A stretch of 64,000 nt of DNA. It comes from JAIBJN01 sp963839745. Its GTDB lineage: Bacteria > Actinomycetota > Thermoleophilia > Gaiellales > Gaiellaceae. The position numbers and the translations under genes were made by a program. Position 1 is the stretch's first letter, and the number at the start of each line of letters is the position of its first letter. Below, one piece after another: positions 44,438-53,978 of the stretch. Under the pieces are notes generated by a model. The model saw only the letters and a program-made list of their open reading frames with translations. It did not search any database and was not told the DNA's origin. Where the stretch lies: assembly GCA_963839745.1 (NCBI GenBank), contig CAWIWC010000005.1, positions 372,001 to 436,000 on the forward strand. The letters run 5' to 3'.

Positions 44438-45874
44438 TCAGCGCGAGTGGGGCAGCCCGTGAAGGAGGTACGCGTCGACCGCCTCCTCCCTGCCCTTCAC
44501 CCGCAACCCCGGAACGGCCTCGACGATGCTGCCCTCCGGGAGCGCCCGACGGGTCTCGGCGCCGATCAGCACGCCGCCCTCGGGTGCCTCGCCCTCGAGC
44601 CGTGATGCCGTGTTGACCGTGTCGCCCACGACCACATAGCTGACGAACCCGTCGCCGCCCATCTCGCGCACAGACGCGAGGCCGCTGTTCACGCCGACGC
44701 GCAGCCGAGGCCATCCGGGGTTGGCCTCCGCGACGGCGGTCAGTTCCCGCTGGATCGCGAGCGCAGCCTGGGCGGCTCGCAAGGCGTGATCGGGCTGGTC
44801 GCCTCGCGTGTTGAAGGTGACCATCATGCCGTCGCCCATGAACTTCTCGACGTCGCCCCCGAACCTAAGCGTGATCATCGGTACCGCGGCGGTGTAGTAC
44901 GTGTCGAGCATCCTTGCGACGTCCGCGGGCTTCGCGCGCTCGGCGAACGCCGTAAAGCCGGCGAGGTCGCTGAAGAGGACGCTCACCGGTTGCACCCGCT
45001 CGCGCGTGGTGGCCAGGTAGAGCGTGCGGAACCGCTCGTCGCGCCACTGACGGTGCGCGGCGTAGCTGACCGCGGCGTACGCCGTCACGATGAGGCCGTG
45101 CCACCACCACCAGCTCGCGTGCCAGGCGCGTTCGCCGGTCAGCGCCACGCCGATCATCGCCTGGGCCAGGAGGGCAAAGCAGGCGATCACGCTCGCTTGG
45201 AGCAGCGTTATCCGCCCGCGATAGACGTACCAGTAGCGGGCCGCCGCGACGGCGTAGGCGAGCCCGCCGAGCGCCGCCATCGCCGTGATCAGGCCATTAG
45301 ACCCGCCTTCGCTGTAGAGGTTGTCTAGCGGCGGCATCTCGATGACCGTCCAGACGAACCACACGGCCAGCGCGCCCAGCACCGTCCGGCGCAGCGCCAC
45401 GCGGTGCCGAACGACGAACGGCGCAAACGAAGGACGCACATCAACGAACCCCGAAGCGAAAGCAAAGAGCGAAGCGAGGACTAGGCCGACGGGATTCGCG
45501 ACTTTGAACCCCGCATACTCGTGCGCGAACAGCACTCCTGCGGTCCCAAACGCGTGCAGGCCGAGGAAACCGCCCGTCGCGAGGAAGGCGAGCGAGATCA
45601 GCTGGACCCGGGCGTCGCCGCGGCGGTTCGCCGCTTCCCCGGCGGCGACTGCGAGTAGCGAAACGCCGATGCCGACCGTCAAGAACACGGTGAAGTGGAC
45701 CTGTGGATTCGACCAGTTCGGATCGAGCTGCTCGCGCAGCACGAGCGAGACGAGGCCGACGAGCGGCAGCGCCCCGACCAGGACCCAGGCGGCTGCGGCG
45801 AGGGCGTTGCGCCGGCGTCGCCCGTAGCTCGGGGCGAGGGTCACGCGCGGCACAGGAAGCTCGGCGGTACTCAC
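44438..45874 (-). CDS. Membrane-bound class III adenylate/guanylate cyclase
   Basis: The GTG at 45874 (VSTAELPVPRVT) gives 478 residues; an upstream start at 45943 would run through a direct repeat. Seven or so hydrophobic helices occupy residues ~30-290. A class III cyclase catalytic domain follows (VSVLFSDLAGFTAFAERAKPADVARML, GGDVEKFMGDGMMVTFN, VGVNSGLASVREMGGDGFVSYVVVGDTVNTASRLEG). The metal-binding Asp residues are present in FSDLAGF and FMGDGMM. It would make cAMP (or cGMP) in response to a membrane or ligand signal. Two 15-bp repeats lie just upstream. Confidence 0.92.
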   Translation of the reverse strand: MSTAELPVPRVTLAPSYGRRRRNALAAAAWVLVGALPLVGLVSLVLREQLDPNWSNPQVHFTVFLTVGIGVSLLAVAAGEAANRRGDARVQLISLAFLATGGFLGLHAFGTAGVLFAHEYAGFKVANPVGLVLASLFAFASGFVDVRPSFAPFVVRHRVALRRTVLGALAVWFVWTVIEMPPLDNLYSEGGSNGLITAMAALGGLAYAVAAARYWYVYRGRITLLQASVIACFALLAQAMIGVALTGERAWHASWWWWHGLIVTAYAAVSYAAHRQWRDERFRTLYLATTRERVQPVSVLFSDLAGFTAFAERAKPADVARMLDTYYTAAVPMITLRFGGDVEKFMGDGMMVTFNTRGDQPDHALRAAQAALAIQRELTAVAEANPGWPRLRVGVNSGLASVREMGGDGFVSYVVVGDTVNTASRLEGEAPEGGVLIGAETRRALPEGSIVEAVPGLRVKGREEAVDAYLLHGLPHSR

Positions 45875-45911
45875 GACCCGAACGTACAGAGTCGCTAGGG
45901 CAAGGTCGGTG

Positions 45912-45948
45912 CGGCCAGCACTAGTGATTGGTACGGCCAGCACTAGTG
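45912..45948. promoter_or_regulatory. Two 15-bp direct repeats upstream of the cyclase gene
   Basis: CGGCCAGCACTAGTG occurs identically at 45912-45926 and 45934-45948, a period of 22 bases (two helical turns). Each contains the palindrome ACTAGT. They lie 38-74 bases upstream of the cyclase start and are probably regulator-binding sites. Confidence 0.65.
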
Positions 45949-46074
45949 GCTCTATGCATTCCGCGCCGCTCCTGACGAGTAGGGCACGTTCTGGCGTTGA
46001 GATGGCGTCAGGCGGCGAGGCCCACTGAAGTGTGTAGGGCCGCGATCCTTGATCGCTGCAGGCCTCGACAGGAA

Positions 46075-46148
<74 letters not shown>

Positions 46149-46222
46149 AGGCGCAAGGTCGAATCTTAGCCGCGCCGAGAACGACCTGGGCGCAGCCGTC
46201 ACAATGGGACGAGGGATTCGCG

Positions 46223-47497
46223 ATGCCCGACGAGCACGGAGACGAAGAGACCTACCTGGCCGCCAGGGCCGAGCAGTTCGCTGCCCGCATGGAGAGCGAG
46301 GGCGTCTCGCGCAAGAAGCTCTTACAGCTCGTCGGCGGTGCGCTGCCTCTCCTGGCCGGGGGGAAGCCGCTCGCGGGTGACGCGCCCGCCGCTGAGAGCG
46401 CGCAGGGCTCGCCGATCAGGAAGCCGCTGCCGCCCGAGTGGTTCGTCCCCTTCGGGACGAACGCCGAGACGCGGTGGGACTCGCTTGCCGACGTGGGCCA
46501 CGAGATCCCGAACGAGCGGTTCTTCGTCCGCAACCACACGGCGACCCCCCTCATCGACCCGGCGACGTGGCGCCTCCGTGTCTTCGGCGACGGCCTACGG
46601 CTCCGTCCGGGCGCAGGCGACTCGGTCGAGTTCTCCCTGCGTGACCTCAAGCGGCTGCCCTCGAAGAAGCTGACCGCGTTCATCGAGTGCGCCGGCAACG
46701 GGCGCGGGCTCTTCGCCGGGCAGCAGAGAACGCCGGCCCCCGGGACGCAGTGGGGGCTCGGCGGGGTCGGCGTCGCCGAGTGGCGCGGCGTCCCGCTTTC
46801 GGAGGTGCTCGAGCGCGCGGGGATGACGAAGGACGCAGTCGACGTGCTCCCGCAGGGCCTCGACCCCAACGTCGTCACCGGCGGCGTCGACCTGGGCAAC
46901 GTCCGAAGGCCGCTCCCGGTCGAGAAGGCGCTCGACGACGTCCTGCTCGCGTACGAGATGAACGGGACGCGGCTCCCAGTCGACCACGGCTTTCCCGTGC
47001 GCCTCGTCGTCCCGGGGTGGGTCGGGATCGCGAGCATCAAGTGGCTCGGCCAGATCGAGGTCTCCACGCGGCCGCTCTTCTCTCCCTGGAACACGACGTC
47101 GTACCGCATGTTCGGCTTCGACTACCCGAACGACTCCCCGCCGCTCACGAGCCAACCGGTCAAGAGCGCGCTGGAGCTCGCGCGAGGCGCCGTGCTCCCG
47201 CTCGGCAAGCGGATGACCCTCACCGGCCGGGCCTGGTCCGGGTCGGCAGCCATCCGCCGCGTGGAGGTCTCGGCCGACAGGGGCGCAACCTGGGCCGCGG
47301 CCAAGCTCTACGGGGCGAACCGTCCAGGCGCCTGGGCGCGGTGGAGGTTCGAGCTCGAGCCGCGCTCGCCGGGCGAGCATGAGCTCTGGACGCGCGCGAC
47401 GGACGAGGACGGGCGGACGCAGCCCTTGTCCGTTCCCTTCAACACGTTCGGCTATCTGTACTCGGCGGTCGTCCGCCACCCGGTCGTCGTCGCCTAG
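46223..47497 (+). CDS. Sulfite oxidase-like molybdopterin enzyme
   Basis: The 424-residue protein has the sulfite-oxidase molybdenum cofactor domain: HTATPLIDPATWRLRVFGDG, then AFIECAGNGRG with the Mo-ligating Cys at C156, then YEMNGTRLPVDHGFPVRLVVPGWVGIASIKWL. A Mo-co dimerisation domain follows (LTGRAWSGSAAIRRVEVSADRGATW). Near the N-terminus SRKKLLQLVGGALPLLAGG resembles a Tat signal with Arg-Lys, so periplasmic location is possible. There is no heme domain. The physiological substrate may be sulfite or another S-compound. Confidence 0.92.
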   Translation: MPDEHGDEETYLAARAEQFAARMESEGVSRKKLLQLVGGALPLLAGGKPLAGDAPAAESAQGSPIRKPLPPEWFVPFGTNAETRWDSLADVGHEIPNERFFVRNHTATPLIDPATWRLRVFGDGLRLRPGAGDSVEFSLRDLKRLPSKKLTAFIECAGNGRGLFAGQQRTPAPGTQWGLGGVGVAEWRGVPLSEVLERAGMTKDAVDVLPQGLDPNVVTGGVDLGNVRRPLPVEKALDDVLLAYEMNGTRLPVDHGFPVRLVVPGWVGIASIKWLGQIEVSTRPLFSPWNTTSYRMFGFDYPNDSPPLTSQPVKSALELARGAVLPLGKRMTLTGRAWSGSAAIRRVEVSADRGATWAAAKLYGANRPGAWARWRFELEPRSPGEHELWTRATDEDGRTQPLSVPFNTFGYLYSAVVRHPVVVA

Positions 47498-47511
47498 GGC
47501 GGCGAGTCAAA

Positions 47512-47544
47512 GAGGCGGGGCCGACCCCAGCTCGACCCCGCCTC
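47512..47544 (+). terminator. Terminator after the sulfite oxidase-like gene
   Basis: A 9-bp perfect stem (GAGGCGGGG with CCCCGCCTC) starts 14 bases past the stop. Confidence 0.7.
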
Positions 47545-47649
47545 AACGAGGGGACAGATCTGGAACAGACTCTACTCAGCGCCCTAGGAACCGGCTTCGA
47601 AGGGGCGTAGACTATTGTCGACAGGGGTCCGACCTTGTCGTAGCCCCGG

Positions 47650-47671
47650 GGCCCACGGGCCGCAGTGGGCC
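47650..47671 (-). terminator. Possible terminator of the 77-residue gene
   Basis: GGCCCAC pairs with GTGGGCC around an 8-base loop, about 28 bases past the stop at 47700. The surrounding GGGGCCC repeats allow several registers. Confidence 0.45.
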
Positions 47672-47699
47672 TCGGGGCCCAGCTCCGATGAACGGCGAG

Positions 47700-47933
47700 C
47701 TAGCCGACGAGCTGGCGCCAGACGGCGGCCGGGCCGACGTCGTCGGGGAGCTCTTCGAGCAGGGCGATCGCCTCGGACGCGGGGCCGCACCAGAGAAGGC
47801 CGCTGAGCGGCGGGCCCTTCAACATCACGCTCGCGCCGAGATCCTGAATCGCCACGTAGTCGTCCGCGCCTGTCCGCCCCAGCGTGCAGGCGAGACGGTC
47901 GAGCTCGACCCGGATGTGCTCGGCGGTGAGCAC
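47700..47933 (-). CDS. Hypothetical 77-residue protein
   Basis: A GTG start gives a balanced, protein-like sequence (LTAEHIRVELDRLACTLGRTGADDYVAIQDLGASVML, then LLWCGPASEAIALLEELPDDVGPAAVWRQLVG). No signal peptide or known domain is seen. It lies 48 bases after the GMC oxidoreductase gene on the same strand and could be its last cistron. The ribosome site is weak. Confidence 0.5.
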   Translation of the reverse strand: MLTAEHIRVELDRLACTLGRTGADDYVAIQDLGASVMLKGPPLSGLLWCGPASEAIALLEELPDDVGPAAVWRQLVG

Positions 47934-47981
47934 GGCAGTTCCAGTATGAGGAATCGAGGCCCGTGGGTCTACGGGCGTGCG

Positions 47982-49683
47982 CTACCCGGTGATCGCCTCC
48001 CACTCGTCGACGAGATGGTCGGCCGTTCGCCATGCCAGGGCCATGACCGTCTCGGTCGGGTTGCGGCCGCCCGAGGTGGGGAAGTTCGACGCGCCGAGGA
48101 CGCCCAGATTCGGCACCTCGTGCGAGAAGCACCACCTGTCGGTGACGTCGACGGCGGGGTCGTCGCCCATCCGCGTGCCCCCGTAGGCGTGCGTCTGCAC
48201 CGAGGGCGAGCTCGGCGCGACCGGCCAGACCTCGGAGGCGCCTGCCTCCCTCAGCCAGTCCATGCACTTGCCCTGGACGAACAGTGCCGCGCGGCGCTCG
48301 TTCTCCTTCAGGTCGTTGGTGACCCGCACGACCGGGAAGCCGTCGGGATCCTTCGTCGTCGGATCGAGATCGAGGAAGATGTCCTCGTACGGCGCGACGT
48401 TGATCTGCGTCGCCGCGGATGCGACCGAGATCGCGTTCTCCTTGAGCCACGCCTTCCAGGCCGAGCCCCAGCGCGGGATCGAAGGCGGAGTCGTGCGAGC
48501 GGCTCCGATGGGCTTGGCCTCCATCGTCGCCGACATGGTGCCGCCGCCGGTAAAGCCGAGGCTCGTGTGGTCGAAGAAGTCGCTGTCCCAGTCGTCGACG
48601 GCGGTCCACTGGCTCGCCGTCCCCGAGAAGCGGTTCAGGCGGCGCCCCGGGATGACGCCGTTCGCGCCCGCCCGGACGTGCGCGAGGTAATGGCGCCCGA
48701 CCTGGCCGTGGTTGTTCGAGAGCCCGTCCGGATAAGGCCGGCGACGCCGATAGGAGGAGGAGGCGGGTGTTCTCGTACGTGTAGCCCGCGAGCAGCACGG
48801 CCTTCGCCGGCTGGAAGTGCTCCTTGCGGCCCTTGAGGTAGCGGACTCCGTTCGCCTTCCCGTCGCGGTCGACGGTGATCTCGATTGCGCGCGCGCCCTC
48901 GACGATCTTGAGGTTGCGCGTCTTCTCCGCCATCGGGATGGCCGTCAGATTCGTCGATCCCTTGGCATCGACGTGGCAGCCGCCCCACGTGCAGAAGCCG
49001 TGGTACTCGCACGCGTTGAGGCCGTTGTAGGGCTGTGAGCGGATCGCGGAAGGGCCTGCGAACGGGTGCCAGCCGAGGCGCCGCGCCGCGTCTGCCATGA
49101 ACTCGGTGAAGCCCGTTCTCCTCAGCGGCGGCAGCGGGTACTCGCGGTCGCGGGGGCCCTCGAAGACGTTCCCGCTCGGATCGATGACTCCACCCAGGTT
49201 CCCGGCCTTGCCCGAGACGCCGTGCAGGAACTCGACCTTGTCGTAGTAGGGCTCGAGCTCCTCGTAGTCGAGCGGCCAGTCGGTGAGCGTCGAGCCGGCC
49301 GGAAGCGCGCCGGCGCCGTACCTCCGAATCGTCTCGCTGCGCTGGTTGAAGTTCCACGGCATCAGGCGCCAGCTCTGGCAGGTCCAGTGGATCGACGTGC
49401 CGCCGACGGCGTTCATCATCCGGCCGGGAGCGATGGCGGGCACCGAGTCCTCCGCGGCCGTCCGCCGCTGGGTCGGCACCTCGTCGTTCACCTTCGCCCG
49501 CCCGAGCCAGTTGCGGATGTCGTTGCGGATCTCGTCCGCGTGGAAGTCCCGCACGGAGAAGCGGCCGCCGGCCTCGAGGCCGACAACCTCGAGCCCTGCC
49601 CGGGCTAGCGGGAGCACTGCTGTTCCGCCGCCGGCCCCGAGGCCGATAACGACGACGTCGGCTTCCTTCGCCCTAGTGCTCAT
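47982..49683 (-). pseudogene. GMC oxidoreductase, broken by one +1 frameshift
   Basis: The ATG at 49683 follows GGGAGG. The FAD-binding VVVIGLGAGGGTA opens the protein, and the GMC core follows (TSIHWTCQSWRLMPWNF, NACEYHGFCTWGGC). The frame breaks after LLLLSASPA. Omitting one of the two A residues at 48734-48735 (plus strand) continues with YPDGLSNNHGQVGRHYLAHV and the C-terminal GMC motif (HAYGGTRMGDDP, LGASNFPTSGGRNPTETVMALAWRTADHL), giving 566 residues. With its Tat-exported partner it resembles sugar/gluconate dehydrogenase-type complexes. Only the break is directly visible; cause unknown. Confidence 0.88.
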
Positions 49684-50350
49684 CACGGCCTCCCTTCCGT
49701 CCGCCCTTGAAGATCGGGAAGTCGGCGGTCGACTTGTGAGCGGGAACGACGATCACGTCCATCTGCTGCTCCGCGGCGCCGAAGCTGAGCTTCACGCCCG
49801 GGAAGCCGATCAGGTCCCAGCCGGCGAAGTCTTCGTTGCCGCCGTGTACGGGGTCGCCGAACATGCCCTGGAGGCAGTGCTCGCGCACCAGCTCGAAGAA
49901 CGCACGCGACCCGCCCGCGAACCCGGTGGCGACGTTCTGCTCCATGGCCGTGAGCACCGCGTCCTGCTGTGCATCGTTGAGGTCGGCGAACCGATCGCCG
50001 AAGCGGCTCTGCGCATAGGCGTCGACAGCGGCGAGGCCGTCGGAGTAGGCGGAGCGCTGCGGGGCGAGCTCACCGCCGAGCGCCCGGTCGATGTAGCGGG
50101 TGACGCGTCCCTCTGCGGCGCCCGGGCCGCTCGCGTCGCTCGGGATGAGGCGGTCGACGATCGCCTCGACAGTCTCGGCCTCGGCGGCCGTGAGGGCCTC
50201 GAGCCTCTCCCGTGGACGGACGGGCGCGGCCTCGGGCGCCATCGCGGCGGTCGGCGCGGCGGCTGCGACGCCGACGATCCCGGCGCGTTTCAGCAGGTCA
50301 CGGCGGGAGAGCGCGCGCGAGTCGGCTCCCCCTCCCTCGTACGGTTGCAT
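49673..50350 (-). CDS. Gluconate 2-dehydrogenase subunit 3-like Tat-exported protein
   Basis: The 225-residue protein has a Tat signal (SRRDLLKRAGIVGVAAAAPTAAM) and the subunit-3 domain (LTAAEAETVEAIVDRLIPSDASGPGAAEGRVTRYIDRALGG, FFELVREHCLQGMFGDPVHGGNEDFAGWDLIGFPG). It would escort the FAD subunit through Tat export as a hitchhiker complex. Its 3' end overlaps the GMC start by 11 bases. A cytochrome c subunit, usual in this complex, is not in the window. Confidence 0.9.
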   Translation of the reverse strand: MQPYEGGGADSRALSRRDLLKRAGIVGVAAAAPTAAMAPEAAPVRPRERLEALTAAEAETVEAIVDRLIPSDASGPGAAEGRVTRYIDRALGGELAPQRSAYSDGLAAVDAYAQSRFGDRFADLNDAQQDAVLTAMEQNVATGFAGGSRAFFELVREHCLQGMFGDPVHGGNEDFAGWDLIGFPGVKLSFGAAEQQMDVIVVPAHKSTADFPIFKGGRKGGRDEH

Positions 50351-50492
50351 GGGCTCCTCCCCAGGATTCCTATGGAGCCCGGCCGTCTAGGTATACGCCA
50401 CGCCGCCGCCGCCGGTTTGGCGGGCTCGGGCCCATGGGCGGTGCCGGGCTTGAAGCAGCCTGCAACCGGCGAGGTCTCCGGCGCGAGTGTGT

Positions 50493-50511
50493 ACCGGTGG
50501 GGGCACGCCGC
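50493..50511 (+). repeat. 19-bp direct repeat, left copy
   Basis: ACCGGTGGGGGCACGCCGC occurs here and identically at 52000-52018, 1.5 kb apart in the same orientation. The bracketed segment contains mostly small or broken genes, which suggests an inserted or excised unit. Confidence 0.6.
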
Positions 50512-50527
50512 AAGCGTTCCTGACGCT

Positions 50528-50725
50528 CTATTCCTCCGGGCGTCGGAGGGGACTCAGCCGTCCGCAGCGTCCGCAGCGCAGGATGTACGGGTGTCCCGGG
50601 ATGGTCCGAAAGTCGTGGCTGACGACGGCGCAGACCGTCCACCAGGCCCGATTGACCTTCTCCTCCATGCCCTCGCGCTGTATCGCGATCTTGCGCAGTT
50701 CGTTAGGGCCCATTGGTTCCCCCAT
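50528..50725 (-). CDS. Possible 65-residue protein with a CxxC pair
   Basis: An ATG-initiated frame reads NELRKIAIQREGMEEKVNRAWWTVCAVVSHDFRTI, then YILRCGRCGRLSPLRRPEE. The composition is more protein-like than the overlapping frames and the CGRC may bind zinc. There is no strong ribosome site. It lies inside the 19-bp repeat pair. Confidence 0.4.
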   Translation of the reverse strand: MGEPMGPNELRKIAIQREGMEEKVNRAWWTVCAVVSHDFRTIPGHPYILRCGRCGRLSPLRRPEE

Positions 50726-50939
50726 GACCTGGGATTTTGGCGGGCCTCACCGGCGGGCGGCTCGCACAAACAGACCGAGCCGAACTGGCCCAAACGTCAA
50801 GGAACTGCAACGGACGTTTACGGACCACCTCGGTGGGAAACGCACCGTCGGTCTGACAAGCCACACAAAGGGGTCATTTTGATGCAAAGGGGTCGCGCTT
50901 CCTCGTCGCCTCGGTCGCTGCGGGGCAGCGGCCGGAGCC

Positions 50940-51714
50940 GTGCAGAGGCTAGGGGTCGTTGTCGCTGTCGCTTGTGTGTTCGGGTTCGCAGGAAGCCCGG
51001 TTGCTCTCGGGCAAAGTGCGCCGCCGAATGACGACTTCGACGGCGCAACCGTGATCGGGGCGGTTCCCTTCACGGATACGGTCGATACCACGGCAGCGAC
51101 TGTGGCGGTGGACGAGCCGACGGACTGCGATGGGGGGTTTGGCCCTCTTCCCAGCTCGGTCTCGGTATCGCTTCACCCCGGCGGAGGGTGGTCCTTACGA
51201 GTTTTCGACCGCGGGGTCGAGCTACTCCACGGCGGTCGGCGTCTACACGGGCTCGCGGGGCTCGCTCACACAGGTCTCCTGCTTCAGTGAGGGGGCAGGG
51301 CTGATCGCCGAGGCGGGCGTCACCTATTACATCCGGGTCGCCGATTATTTCGGGCAGGGTGGCGGCTCGCTCGTCTTTTCCGCTCGCCGGGGCGCGACGG
51401 TCGATGCGCTCACGATCGACGGCACGGGGCTGCTCGATCGGGCATCCGGCTCTGTCACGGTGTCGGGGAGCGTCACGTGCAGCGAGCCTGCAACCGTCGT
51501 CGTGTCTATTGGGATTGAGCAGCGTCGCGGCCAAGGAGTTGCCGAGGCTGAGGTTCCGTGCTCGGACACTCCCTCCACGTGGTCAGTGACGGTGCCCCCC
51601 TTCAGCGGTCGGTTTGTTCCTGGCCGCGCCCAGGTCTCCGCTCAGGCCGGTCTCTGCTCGCTACTCGTGTGCGACATCGAGGAGGCGCGCGCGAGCATCC
51701 AAGTGCGTGCATGA
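50940..51714 (+). pseudogene. Secreted beta-sandwich protein, broken by one +1 frameshift
   Basis: A GTG start is followed by a signal peptide (LGVVVAVACVFGFAGSPVALG) and PPNDDFDGATVIGAVPFTDTVDTTAATV. The frame then breaks. If the C at 51163 is extra, the text continues SSVWYRFTPAEGGPYEFSTAGSSY, the expected signature of this secreted family. It runs to 51714 for 257 residues, with VTVSGSVTCSEPATVVVSI near the end. It probably sits on the cell surface. No catalytic motif is seen. Confidence 0.78.
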
Positions 51715-51886
51715 CCTGGTCGGCCTCAGCGACTTCGACCGCTACGTTCAGGAGCACGGCATGCCCCCGGAGCACCACCCGGCCGCGTTTGCTCAATGGA
51801 TCGCCGAGGTGACGGCCCTGTCCGGCTGCCGCCTTCGCCAAAACGGGACGCTCGCCACACGTTTTCTCATCTCCGAGCGTCTGTAA
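51707..51886 (+). CDS. Possible 59-residue protein or gene fragment
   Basis: The frame overlapping the end of the secreted gene reads VHDLVGLSDFDRYVQEHGMPPEHHPAAFAQWIAEVTALSG, then RLRQNGTLATRFLISERL. This looks like real protein, but the GTG start is arbitrary and there is no ribosome site. It may be the tail of a larger lost gene. Confidence 0.35.
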   Translation: MHDLVGLSDFDRYVQEHGMPPEHHPAAFAQWIAEVTALSGCRLRQNGTLATRFLISERL

Positions 51887-52188
51887 AGACGAGGGGATTG
51901 GGAATGCCCCTCTCTCGGAACTGCGGCTGCACGAAGGGGCTGGGGCCGGGAGGGCGTCCCGGCTCCAGACCTGCGGGCGGGCTTTCAATGGGTGGGTGCA
52001 CCGGTGGGGGCACGCCGCGTGCAAAAGGGGTCTGAGCGGCACATCTGGCACCCGTCTGTCGACGTCAGGAACCCCTCATCGACGGCAAGGAGGGACAGGG
52101 CGGCGGACCCCGGGTGATCGTCGGCGGGGGCGCCGTGCTCGCTTTCTTCAGTTCGAGCAGCTCCAGGCCGGCCTACGCACAGTGACGT
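51887..52188. other. 302-base stretch with no convincing gene
   Basis: It holds the right copy of the 19-bp repeat (52000-52018). A short frame at about 52115-52184 resembles a decayed signal peptide. Nothing else is evident. Confidence 0.5.
52000..52018 (+). repeat. 19-bp direct repeat, right copy
   Basis: Identical to 50493-50511. Confidence 0.6.
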
Positions 52189-53355
52189 CTAGCGGACGAT
52201 GATCCCGTCGATCGGCACGGTGCCGCCAGTCACCGTGATCGTGATCGAGTGTGGGCCGACGCTCGCGAACGTGTCCTGGAAGACGATCGTGCGCCGGCCG
52301 CTGAAGCCGGCCAGGGTCACGATCGTCGGCGCCCCCTCGGTCAAGACCGAGGCGACCCCGTCCCCACCGCCGGGCGCGACCCAGGACACGTACTGCCCAG
52401 TGAACGTGAGCACCATGGTGTCGTTCGGGGTCGCGGAGCTGCTGAGAGTGTCGCGGAAGTCGAGCGGGTCGCCCGGCCCCTGCGTCCACGTCCCGGTGTA
52501 GACCAGGGGCGGGTCCGAGGCGTCGTCGATTGGCACGGACACAAGCCGCGTGGGACTAATGCGCTGGTTCCCGTGCCTGTCCACGGCGACGACGCGGAAC
52601 TCGTCGTCGTTGTCCTCGGCGGAGACGTGGTGGTGGCTCTTCGACCCGCCCGTCGTCCCGCTGGCGACTGTGGTCCAGCTCGGCGTCCCGAACGGGCGAT
52701 GCTGGAGCTGCCAGCTGCGCAGCCCGGCGCCTCCCGTATCCGAGACAGTGAACGAGACGTCGTACTCGATGTCGGCCGGAATCGCCGGAAACGACGTCAG
52801 CACGATGGCCGGGGCCGTGATGTCGTGGAGGACGCGGCCGAAGTTGGGCGCTTTGTCGATGCAGCCGCGGCTGCACGCCCCGGCCGCCCTGTACTGGGAG
52901 TGCGCCTTCCAGCGGTAGCCGACCGGGCTTCCGAGTCGGGAGCGGAGAATGGACACGCGCACGGTTCGGGCGTTGGGCCTCGAGGCAGACGCGGACCCGA
53001 GGAAGCGCCCGCCCGGCAGTCTGAAGACGTTCGCGACCATGCGGCCGTTCGCGGAGAAGATAATGACCAGGCGCTCGAGGGCGGGATCCGCGTCCGTGCT
53101 GATCTCGAGCGCGAAGAGGTTGGGCGTGTTCAGGCCGAGGAGGCCGACCCGCCACGTGCTGAACGTCGAGATCGTGTGGACCACCCGCACACCCGCGTGC
53201 CCGTGGGTGGCCGAGCGGATGTCGAGCGGGCCTGGGCGGTCGTTCCCGTCCGAGATCCGTTTCGTGTCCGCGAGCGCGTTACCGGCGCCGGCGAGCGAGA
53301 CAGCCAGAGCTGTAAGCACAGTCACGGCCCCCCGCCGGGAACGCCTGAGGCGCAT
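52189..53355 (-). CDS. Secreted multi-domain beta-sandwich protein of unknown function
   Basis: The 388-residue protein has a signal peptide (AVTVLTALAVSLAGAGNALA). The first domain (VRVVHTISTFSTWRVGLLGLNTPNLFALEIST) is unfamiliar. A bacterial Ig/fibronectin-like domain (ADIEYDVSFTVSDTGGAGLRSWQLQHR, EFRVVAVDRHGNQR) follows. A third beta-domain (YTGTWTQGPGDPLDFRDTLSSSATPNDTMVLTFTGQYVSWVAPGG) resembles carbohydrate-binding-like modules common on actinobacterial surface proteins. Role unknown. Confidence 0.8.
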   Translation of the reverse strand: MRLRRSRRGAVTVLTALAVSLAGAGNALADTKRISDGNDRPGPLDIRSATHGHAGVRVVHTISTFSTWRVGLLGLNTPNLFALEISTDADPALERLVIIFSANGRMVANVFRLPGGRFLGSASASRPNARTVRVSILRSRLGSPVGYRWKAHSQYRAAGACSRGCIDKAPNFGRVLHDITAPAIVLTSFPAIPADIEYDVSFTVSDTGGAGLRSWQLQHRPFGTPSWTTVASGTTGGSKSHHHVSAEDNDDEFRVVAVDRHGNQRISPTRLVSVPIDDASDPPLVYTGTWTQGPGDPLDFRDTLSSSATPNDTMVLTFTGQYVSWVAPGGGDGVASVLTEGAPTIVTLAGFSGRRTIVFQDTFASVGPHSITITVTGGTVPIDGIIVR

Positions 53356-53434
53356 CGGTTCCTCCAGCCGTCGCTACCTCGAGTCAGCCTACTCCTCCGG
53401 TGAGATCGCTGCAAGAGTCACGAACTTGCTCCGC

Positions 53435-53659
53435 CTAGCATTCCGAGCCCGCTCTAATCGGCCATCTAGGCACGCGCCTCCTTCGCCGACGTAGCGAGAC
53501 CTCCTGGATCACCACCTCAGGCACGATGAGCGCAATCGCACCGCTCAGGGATAGTTCGAGCAGTGCGCGCATCGCCAGCCGGCTCAGCCGAAGGTCACTC
53601 CAGATCGTGTTCGTGTCGATAACGACGCGCAGCTGGGTGCTTGGATCGCCGGTCGCCAT
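53435..53659 (-). pseudogene. PIN-domain protein fragment
   Basis: The frame begins well (LRVVIDTNTIWSDLRLSRLAMRALLELSLSGAIALIVPEVVIQEV), which is the start of a PIN ribonuclease domain with its first catalytic Asp. It ends after 74 residues in an Arg-rich tail, missing most of the fold and the other acidic residues. No antitoxin gene is adjacent. It is a toxin-type remnant. Confidence 0.65.
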
Positions 53660-53832
53660 GGCAGGGCATAGCTTCTAAGCGCCGGCCGAGCGAATCAAGA
53701 CCGCTGACGCCCGCGTGAGTCCGCGAGGCGACCGCCGGACGCAACTTGAGACCTGACTAGATCCTGACTGGCCTGCTCCGCTCGCCGGTCGTCGATGCCG
53801 CGACTACCGCGATGTGCAGGGAATTCGACGAG

Positions 53833-53905
53833 TGGGCGGTGACGGGATCGAACCGCCGACCTCCTGCTTGTAAGGCAGGCGCTCTCCCAGCTGAGCTAAC
53901 CGCCC
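53833..53905 (-). tRNA. tRNA-Val (TAC)
   Basis: A 73-base cloverleaf on minus: acceptor GGGCGGT/ACCGCCC, D-arm TAGCTCAGCTGGGAGAGC, anticodon loop CTTACAA giving TAC, T-loop TTCGATC. Confidence 0.96.
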
Positions 53906-53978
53906 AGGTGGGACAGTTTCCCACAAATAGGCTTAGATCCGTGATCTGAAGCCGATCCACGCGGCCTGAAGCGCGCAG

